Below, in pieces: positions 6,060 through 10,074 of a stretch of DNA of 10,074 bases (positions within the stretch are counted from its first letter, which is position 1; every line of letters starts with the position of its first letter). Made by a program: the position numbers and the translations under genes. The stretch lies in the NCBI GenBank assembly GCA_013335425.1, contig JAAXVQ010000046.1, positions 1-10,074 on the forward strand, in the 5' to 3' direction. This DNA comes from Candidatus Firestoneibacteriota bacterium (GTDB taxonomy: Bacteria > Oederibacteriota > JAAXVQ01). The notes below the pieces were generated by a model that was given only the letters and a program-made list of their open reading frames with translations, searched no databases and was not told the origin of the DNA.

Positions 6060-6602
6060 CTATTCCCAGGTGATGGGCCATTTCCAAACATTGGGGTCAT
6101 CGTTTTGCCGGGCAATTTTAATGTTTTTGACGCCTGTCAAGGATAACGTTCCTTGAATATAGCCGGACATCATTTCGCGGAAGCGTTCGGGGAGTTCGGG
6201 ATACCCTTCCAGAAGAAATACGGCGCTTTTTTCTCCGCGAGGCTCGGCCCAGGCCCGACCTTTGGCGCTGTAGACTTTCCAGAGCGAGGCAGCTTGCTTT
6301 ATCATGAAAGGCACTGTGGCCAGCTTCACCATAAAACGGTAAATTCCCTTTAAATCATGATCCGCCATTTCATAACCCAATTTATGGACAGCCAAGTTGT
6401 CTTGGGGGTAGAGTACCGAGGCGGCTTTTGCGATGATGGCGGTACCTTGCTCGATCGGGATGTGATGGATCGGCATGGTTTTTAAATAGATTTGTTTCTC
6501 TTCCGGTGTCAGCAGGTCAAACAAAGCGTTTTCAGCTTGGGAGCCGCGTTTTTGGATAGCCTCTCTGACCGAAACCACGCCCGTACCTTTGTAATCCGCC
6601 AT
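6060..6602 (-). CDS. Uncharacterised ~180-residue protein, paralogue of the gene at 5281-5826
   Basis: This 180-residue soluble protein aligns with the convergent neighbour almost end to end with a single one-residue gap. By eye, roughly a quarter of positions are identical, including YKxTG..., VREAI, LLTPEE, IPIE, AASVLYP, LGYE...DLKGIYR, the W..Y...GRA segment, LTGVKN and the final W. They are therefore old duplicates, not a recent copy. It has no cysteine and no signal peptide. Family identity is not established; the closest feel is the DUF2378/TIGR02265 group of myxobacterial paralogues, but this is a weak impression. The start ATG (6602) has an AAAGGA Shine-Dalgarno on the minus strand (about 6610-6617) and a candidate promoter at 6676-6703. 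Function unknown. Confidence 0.85.
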   Translation of the reverse strand: MADYKGTGVVSVREAIQKRGSQAENALFDLLTPEEKQIYLKTMPIHHIPIEQGTAIIAKAASVLYPQDNLAVHKLGYEMADHDLKGIYRFMVKLATVPFMIKQAASLWKVYSAKGRAWAEPRGEKSAVFLLEGYPELPERFREMMSGYIQGTLSLTGVKNIKIARQNDDPNVWKWPITWE

Positions 6603-6675
6603 GGTTTAAATCCTTTCTCTGCAGTTTTACGGGGTTAAAGCAACGTCAGGATGTAGTCCTACAGCACTCTGAAAT

Positions 6676-6703
6676 ATCTTACCCCTTTAAAAATAAACAT
6701 CAA
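6676..6703 (-). promoter_or_regulatory. Candidate minus-strand promoter of the 180-residue protein gene
   Basis: On the minus strand TTGATG (6703-6698) and TAAGAT (6681-6676) are 16 bp apart in an AT-rich island. Transcription would begin near 6669, giving a leader of about 67 bases that includes a small GTAG-GA-CTAC stem. It is back to back with the plus-strand promoter at 6726-6754, only 22 bp away. Confidence 0.5.
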
Positions 6704-6725
6704 TAAGAAAAATATCAGGCCGGAC

Positions 6726-6754
6726 TTGGAATCAAGCGTGACCTGGGCTATACT
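6726..6754 (+). promoter_or_regulatory. Candidate promoter of the linker lipoprotein gene
   Basis: TTGGAA (6726-6731) and TATACT (6749-6754) with a 17-bp spacer form a strong sigma-70-like promoter. The start point near 6761 leaves an unusually long leader, about 107 bases, before the ATG at 6868. The leader holds a GCCGAA/TTCGGC stem (6794-6816). The same layout, TTGGAA-N17-TATGCT, occurs before the 66-residue protein. Confidence 0.6.
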
Positions 6755-6793
6755 CCATTTGAATTCTGCGGCAAGGTAGGGCCAACGGCCATA

Positions 6794-6816
6794 GCCGAAA
6801 TTAAGATTTATTCGGC
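6794..6816 (+). other. Leader hairpin upstream of the lipoprotein gene
   Basis: A perfect 6-bp stem, GCCGAA (6794-6799) with TTCGGC (6811-6816), encloses an 11-base AT-rich loop inside the proposed 5' leader. There is no T-run directly after it, so it is more likely a leader structure than a terminator. A run of six T's occurs further on at 6850-6855, next to the ribosome site. Confidence 0.3.
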
Positions 6817-6867
6817 AGACGGAAAGGCTTGAGCTGCGGCTATAAAATATTTTTTCGAGGTGACATC

Positions 6868-7383
6868 ATGAAAACCTGGTTGGCATTGGGGATCCTGCTG
6901 GTTGCTGTAATGTTCACAGGCTGCAGTAAATCAAATCCTGCAGCAGCTTCCACGGATCCGACCGCAACCGTGGTCCCGCCGGCCGCGGCAACTGCGACGG
7001 CGACGGCCACGCCGGTTCCGGGAGGCGGTGTTGGGGCGACGGTCACCCCCACCGCGGGCGGTACCCCGATCGCGACAGCTACCCCGCGGGGCGGGACGTA
7101 TACCGTCAAGTATGAGGTGACCACCGCCGGCGTTAGTTCCAGCAACATTACCTATCTTGATTCCGACACGACGTCGGCCAGCGTCCTCGGCGTGCCCGCC
7201 GGCACTTGGTCGCAAACGGTCACGCTGGGCTCCGGATTTGAAGCACAAATGATAATCGCGTTTGCGCCGGCAACCGCCAGCCCGAGCATGGTGGGAAAAA
7301 TTTTCGTGGATGGCGTTGAAGTCATTTCCGATTCGCGCAGCGCCCCCAGCCCTGCCGTAACCATTTCCTATTGGCTGCCCTAG
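6868..7383 (+). CDS. Lipoprotein with Thr/Ala/Pro linker and MmpS-like beta domain
   Basis: A 171-residue lipoprotein. MKTWLALGILLVAVMFTGC is a signal peptide with a lipobox, so C19 should carry the lipid anchor. A low-complexity linker rich in TAT, ATP and TPT units follows (about 28-78). It leads to a beta-rich domain beginning YTVKYEVTTAG, with ITYLDSD, WSQTVTLGSGFEAQMIIAF, GKIFVDGVEVISDSRS and a final YWLP. This strand pattern (V-YEVT, ITY-D, W--TV, VDG-V) resembles the MmpS-type small beta-sandwich, a fold-level impression rather than a family assignment. I chose ATG 6868, not the in-frame upstream codon at 6829, because the signal peptide begins there and CGAGGTGA lies just before it. 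It is likely anchored in the envelope with the beta domain displayed on a flexible stalk. Function unknown; it is transcribed from its own promoter. Confidence 0.85.
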   Translation: MKTWLALGILLVAVMFTGCSKSNPAAASTDPTATVVPPAAATATATATPVPGGGVGATVTPTAGGTPIATATPRGGTYTVKYEVTTAGVSSSNITYLDSDTTSASVLGVPAGTWSQTVTLGSGFEAQMIIAFAPATASPSMVGKIFVDGVEVISDSRSAPSPAVTISYWLP

Positions 7384-7450
7384 CTTGCCGTGAGCTCAAG
7401 AATCGACGCGTCGCATAATCCCGCCTTAGGGCGCGCGCGAAAATTTGGGA

Positions 7451-7479
7451 TTGGAAAAAGCGCGGGAATGTTCTATGCT
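7451..7479 (+). promoter_or_regulatory. Candidate promoter of the 66-residue membrane protein gene
   Basis: TTGGAA (7451-7456) and TATGCT (7474-7479) are exactly 17 bp apart, nearly the same as the promoter at 6726-6754. The start would be near 7486, leaving about 50 bases of leader before the ATG at 7538. No terminator is evident between the lipoprotein stop (7383) and this promoter. Confidence 0.55.
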
Positions 7480-7537
7480 TTGCCCGGCAGCCGCGGTCCG
7501 CAAGCCTGCCGCCTATCAATGATGAGGAGTGCCTAAA

Positions 7538-7738
7538 ATGAAAAAGAAACCTTATATGATTTTATTGGGAAGCACAATCTTTTTGACCTTATTGGCGATT
7601 TTAACGGCGTTGCCCATGCACGCTTCCAAGCCGAACCTATTGGGGTACTACTCGCATTGTTCGTTCACGCCCTGGAGCACGTTGATCCTACTGGCCTTGG
7701 CAGGCGTGAGTTGCCGCTGGCGCAGCCGTTACAAATAA
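7538..7738 (+). CDS. Small two-helix membrane protein (66 residues)
   Basis: I do not recognise this protein. It begins MKKKPY and has a hydrophobic helix (about 6-27). A polar loop (28-46) with the string SKPNLLGYYSHCSFTPWST follows, then a second short hydrophobic helix (47-58) and a strongly basic tail (CRWRSRYK). By the positive-inside rule both ends are cytoplasmic and the loop faces outside. C41 in the loop and C59 at the end of helix 2 are the only cysteines. The ATG at 7538 is preferred over the GTG at 7529 because GAGGAG (7524-7529) is 8 bases before it. The composition looks like a genuine gene: good ribosome site, promoter, membrane topology. It may form a unit with the four-helix protein 90 bases downstream. 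Confidence 0.7.
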   Translation: MKKKPYMILLGSTIFLTLLAILTALPMHASKPNLLGYYSHCSFTPWSTLILLALAGVSCRWRSRYK

Positions 7739-7828
7739 AGCTAAGCGGATAAAATCACGCGTCCTCAAAAATTCTTTTAACGCGGGCAAGCGGCATCGGG
7801 TCCAACAGGTTGCAACGAGGTGACGGCC

Positions 7829-8191
7829 ATGGGATTTTATCTGACGGCGGCATTGGGGTTGTTCGGATTAACGATCGCGACGGGTGTTTGGCTTTCCAAA
7901 TCGGGACGGCCGCTAAAACCCCTGCCGGCCATGCTGCATAAATTAATCGCTTTGGGTGCGGTGGTTTTTGGGGTGTTGGCGCTGCTGCAAGGCGCCAACC
8001 GCGCCGCTCTCGCGGGCACGATTTTATCCTTGAAAATTGTGACGGCGGCATTGGCTGTGCTGCTGTTCGCTACAGGAACTGTTTTAAGCCGGGAGAAACC
8101 GCAGCCGGCGGTTATGCTGGCCCTGCATCGCGTCGGGACTTTACTGACCATGATTTTTATCGCACTGGTGTTGTGGCGCCTTAAGGGTTAA
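7829..8191 (+). CDS. Four-helix membrane protein with an internal duplication
   Basis: A 120-residue integral membrane protein with four predicted helices (about 4-22, 36-53, 62-84, 97-116). The two halves repeat one another: ATGVWLS...PAMLHKLIALG in the first and ATGTVLS...MLALHRVGTLL in the second, with the ATG motifs 64 residues apart and H37 and H100 63 apart. The matched histidines at the start of helices 2 and 4 could be ligands for heme or a metal, as in small cytochrome b-like proteins, but nothing proves this. No named family is recognised. The ATG at 7829 is chosen over the GTG at 7820 because the Shine-Dalgarno CGAGGTGA overlaps that GTG. The terminator at 8212-8252 follows it directly. 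Confidence 0.8.
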   Translation: MGFYLTAALGLFGLTIATGVWLSKSGRPLKPLPAMLHKLIALGAVVFGVLALLQGANRAALAGTILSLKIVTAALAVLLFATGTVLSREKPQPAVMLALHRVGTLLTMIFIALVLWRLKG

Positions 8192-8211
8192 AGCGTAATT
8201 TCCCTAGGATT

Positions 8212-8252
8212 AAAAAGCCGGAGGCTCCAAACTTGGGGCTTCCGGCTTTTTT
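8212..8252. terminator. Strong bidirectional intrinsic terminator
   Basis: AAAAAGCCGGAGGCTCC (8212-8228) pairs with GGGGCTTCCGGCTTTTTT (8235-8252) around a 6-base loop, the only irregularities being two G-U pairs. A T6 run follows on the plus strand and an A5 run precedes the stem, giving U's on the minus strand. It ends the four-helix gene and, in the opposite direction, the large minus-strand gene whose stop is at 8297. Confidence 0.9.
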
Positions 8253-8296
8253 ATGCACAGGTCGAAAAAACAGCTACAGCCTTTCTCTACCCGCGT

Positions 8297-10074
8297 TCAA
8301 CGTCCGAACAAACCCTTCAACTGGTCCTGGGCTTTGTTCTTCAATTGCTCGGTTTGCTGGTTCGTGGCGCCCGCGCCTACGTCCTGTTTTTCCTTGATCA
8401 ACTTCTGGATGGAAGCAATTTTTTCCGTCAGTTCTTTTTGCTGCCCGGCCAAGGAACCCAGGACGCCGCCTTTGTCCGCACCATAGGAGGCCAACAAGTC
8501 GCTTTGTTTGCCGGCCACGAGTTTCTCGATCTCGGCTTTGACTTTGGCCTGCACGCCGGCGAGTTCTTGTCCCAAAAGCTTCTGCATGCGTTCACTTAGG
8601 ATTTTATCCAAATCGGAGTGAATCGTCAGGTCGAATTTGTCAGGAGAACCTTTGCCTTCGGCTCCGAAATGCAGGGCGTCAATGCCCGACCACAGGGAAG
8701 CGGCAATTTCTGCGGCACTGCCCAGGCCGGTCGGTTTGGCGGTATTGGCCTTGGCCAAGCCGGTCAGGGCCAGGTTCATTTGGGCCGCGAATTCGTTGCC
8801 GGTCAAGGTCAGGCCGGCGGTGACCGCGGCATTGCCGCCTTGGAAGGCGGGCAGGTACTCCGAGGAAGGCAGGTGCAATTCTTCGGCGCGCAGTCCCGCC
8901 ATCTCAACTTGCAGCGTGTCCACGGGAATTTCTTGGGTGTGATTTAAAACCGCCTGCACGACCAAGCGATGCGCGCCTTGGGCGCCTTTTAAATCCACCC
9001 GCACCGGGCTCCCCAGCAGGGCTGGGTCCGAGGTGACATCGGTAATGGTTCCGGAGAAATCCAAGGGTTGGTTGGGTTTGCCGTCGCCGCCCGTGGTACC
9101 GGAGACAGCAATATGCTTGATCCAGAAATCCGGCGGACGGTTGAAGACCGGAAAGCGCACGTCCACGCCGTGCAGGCGGGGTTGGGTGATTGGGGCGGAT
9201 TTTTTGGTTTTCCCTTTTGAGGTCGGCATATAGGTCCGCGCCTTGGCGATCAAGTCCAGTGCCCGGTCCAAGCGTTCCATCCATACGGGGCCCAGAATCA
9301 CGCCTGTAAGGCTGGAGAAATCAAAGGTGGGGAGTTTTAACAGTTGACCCACGGCCTGCAAGTCGCGGTTTTTCAGTTCCTCGATTTTGGCCAAAAGATT
9401 TTTTTGGTCCCCGAAATCCGCCTCGGCCTGAGCTTTTAGGGTCTTCAAGGTATCGGAGGCGGTTTGCAGGTCCTGCCGACATTTGTTCAAGCGGTCGATC
9501 TTATCCTTGGCGGAAATCAGGTCCTGGGCGTTTTGGATTTTCAAAGCCTGCACGTCGTTCCAGGCCGGGCCCACGGACGCCAGGGTTTCCTGGACTTTCA
9601 GGCTTTTGACCTTGGCTTGGTAATCGGCGGATTTTTGTTGGTAGCCGGTTTTCATGGCATCCAAGTCCTTGAGCATGGGCAGGTTCTCGGCTTTGACCAA
9701 ACCCTGGAGGTTGGTGGTCTTAAGCTGCTCCTTGGCGGACGCGATGGCCGAAAGCGCGGGCAGGCCGGCGGCTTTGGATTTTGCGCGTTCCGAAACCTTG
9801 CCCGCCATTTTCCCCAGGGGGCTCTCAGCGGAGAGCCAGCTCTTTTCGACCTTGGCCGCTTTGCGCGGCGGCAGGGCTCCCGAGGTTTTGCGGGCCGTGC
9901 CGTAGCGGATGCCGGTGACGGTCATCTCGTCGATGATGACCTTTTTGGAGAGCAGGGGAACGGGTTCCAGGGCGAAGGACATCGCGTCGACGCTGAAAAG
10001 GTTTTTCATGGGCGCGTTTTTGTCGGCCACCTGCAGGCCGTTGACGGACAGGGACAAATTGGCCAAGTGGGTTT
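8297..10074 (-). CDS. TIGR03545-family envelope protein, 5' part cut by the window edge
   Basis: About 591 C-terminal residues are visible; the reading frame stays open to the window end (first full codon at 10072), so the true start lies outside. It matches TIGR03545, a rare family of large proteins confined to bacteria with outer membranes, often encoded next to a TIGR03546 gene. Signs are the N-terminal visible stretch THLANLSLSVNGLQVADKNAPMKNLF, followed by VIIDEMTVTGIRYGTARKTSGALPP and then long helical coiled-coil segments rich in K, E, Q and A (roughly visible residues 100-240). A beta-rich region (about 300-470, with RVDLKGAQGAHRLVVQAVLN) recalls AsmA/TamB-type repeats, and a helical C-terminus ends QDQLKGLFGR. 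The usual N-terminal signal anchor would be upstream. Likely a periplasm-spanning envelope protein; role unknown. The TTG at 10066 is not a believable start because the family sequence continues upstream of it. Confidence 0.88.
   Translation of the reverse strand, partial: THLANLSLSVNGLQVADKNAPMKNLFSVDAMSFALEPVPLLSKKVIIDEMTVTGIRYGTARKTSGALPPRKAAKVEKSWLSAESPLGKMAGKVSERAKSKAAGLPALSAIASAKEQLKTTNLQGLVKAENLPMLKDLDAMKTGYQQKSADYQAKVKSLKVQETLASVGPAWNDVQALKIQNAQDLISAKDKIDRLNKCRQDLQTASDTLKTLKAQAEADFGDQKNLLAKIEELKNRDLQAVGQLLKLPTFDFSSLTGVILGPVWMERLDRALDLIAKARTYMPTSKGKTKKSAPITQPRLHGVDVRFPVFNRPPDFWIKHIAVSGTTGGDGKPNQPLDFSGTITDVTSDPALLGSPVRVDLKGAQGAHRLVVQAVLNHTQEIPVDTLQVEMAGLRAEELHLPSSEYLPAFQGGNAAVTAGLTLTGNEFAAQMNLALTGLAKANTAKPTGLGSAAEIAASLWSGIDALHFGAEGKGSPDKFDLTIHSDLDKILSERMQKLLGQELAGVQAKVKAEIEKLVAGKQSDLLASYGADKGGVLGSLAGQQKELTEKIASIQKLIKEKQDVGAGATNQQTEQLKNKAQDQLKGLFGR

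Noticed and set aside
6829..6867. Start of the lipoprotein gene at 6829
   Set aside because: The signal peptide and Shine-Dalgarno belong to the ATG at 6868; the upstream extension would put 13 polar residues before the signal peptide.
6960..7085. TAT/TAC/GCG-rich stretch as a tandem DNA repeat
   Set aside because: It is a coding low-complexity linker (Thr/Ala/Pro) without a regular repeat period.
8297..10066. Complete 589-residue protein beginning at TTG 10066
   Set aside because: The frame stays open to the window edge and residues before the TTG continue the TIGR03545 pattern, so this is a truncated gene, not a start.

Overview
The window reads as chromosomal DNA from a Gram-negative (diderm) bacterium of moderately high GC. 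It has two lipoproteins with classical lipoboxes, a periplasmic TlpA/ResA-type redoxin, and a protein matching TIGR03545, a family reported only from genomes with an outer membrane. Genes are densely packed with GTGA stop/start overlaps, and there are no phage, plasmid, IS or CRISPR signatures. The Thr/Ala/Pro linker lipoprotein and several unrecognised small proteins suggest a poorly sampled lineage; I cannot name the phylum.

Region 1 (63-4176, all +) is a redox-flavoured cluster. It starts with a tandem glutaredoxin-like protein carrying two CxxC motifs, translationally coupled to an intact PTS enzyme I (ptsI). A short AT-rich promoter/operator region follows, then an ArsR-family regulator, a thioredoxin (WCGPC), a TlpA/ResA-like thioredoxin lipoprotein (WCPPC) and, overlapping its stop codon, a YccU-like CoA-binding protein. 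The ArsR-to-CoA-binding block looks like one transcription unit, probably derepressed by a thiol, metal or redox signal. Cytoplasmic thioredoxins and an exported thioredoxin make a plausible thiol-redox relay across the envelope.

Region 2 (4177-6602) holds a DUF2461/TIGR02453 protein and a pair of convergent genes (5281-5826 + and 6060-6602 -). These encode two divergent members of the same roughly 180-residue family, which I cannot assign securely. A potentially structured stretch lies before the first of them.

Region 3 (6603-8252) begins with back-to-back promoters. It encodes a lipoprotein with a low-complexity linker and an MmpS-like beta domain, a 66-residue two-helix membrane protein, and a four-helix membrane protein that is an internal duplication of a His-containing two-helix unit. 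It ends at a strong bidirectional terminator.

Region 4 (8297-10074, -) is the C-terminal part of a large TIGR03545 envelope protein that continues beyond the right edge.
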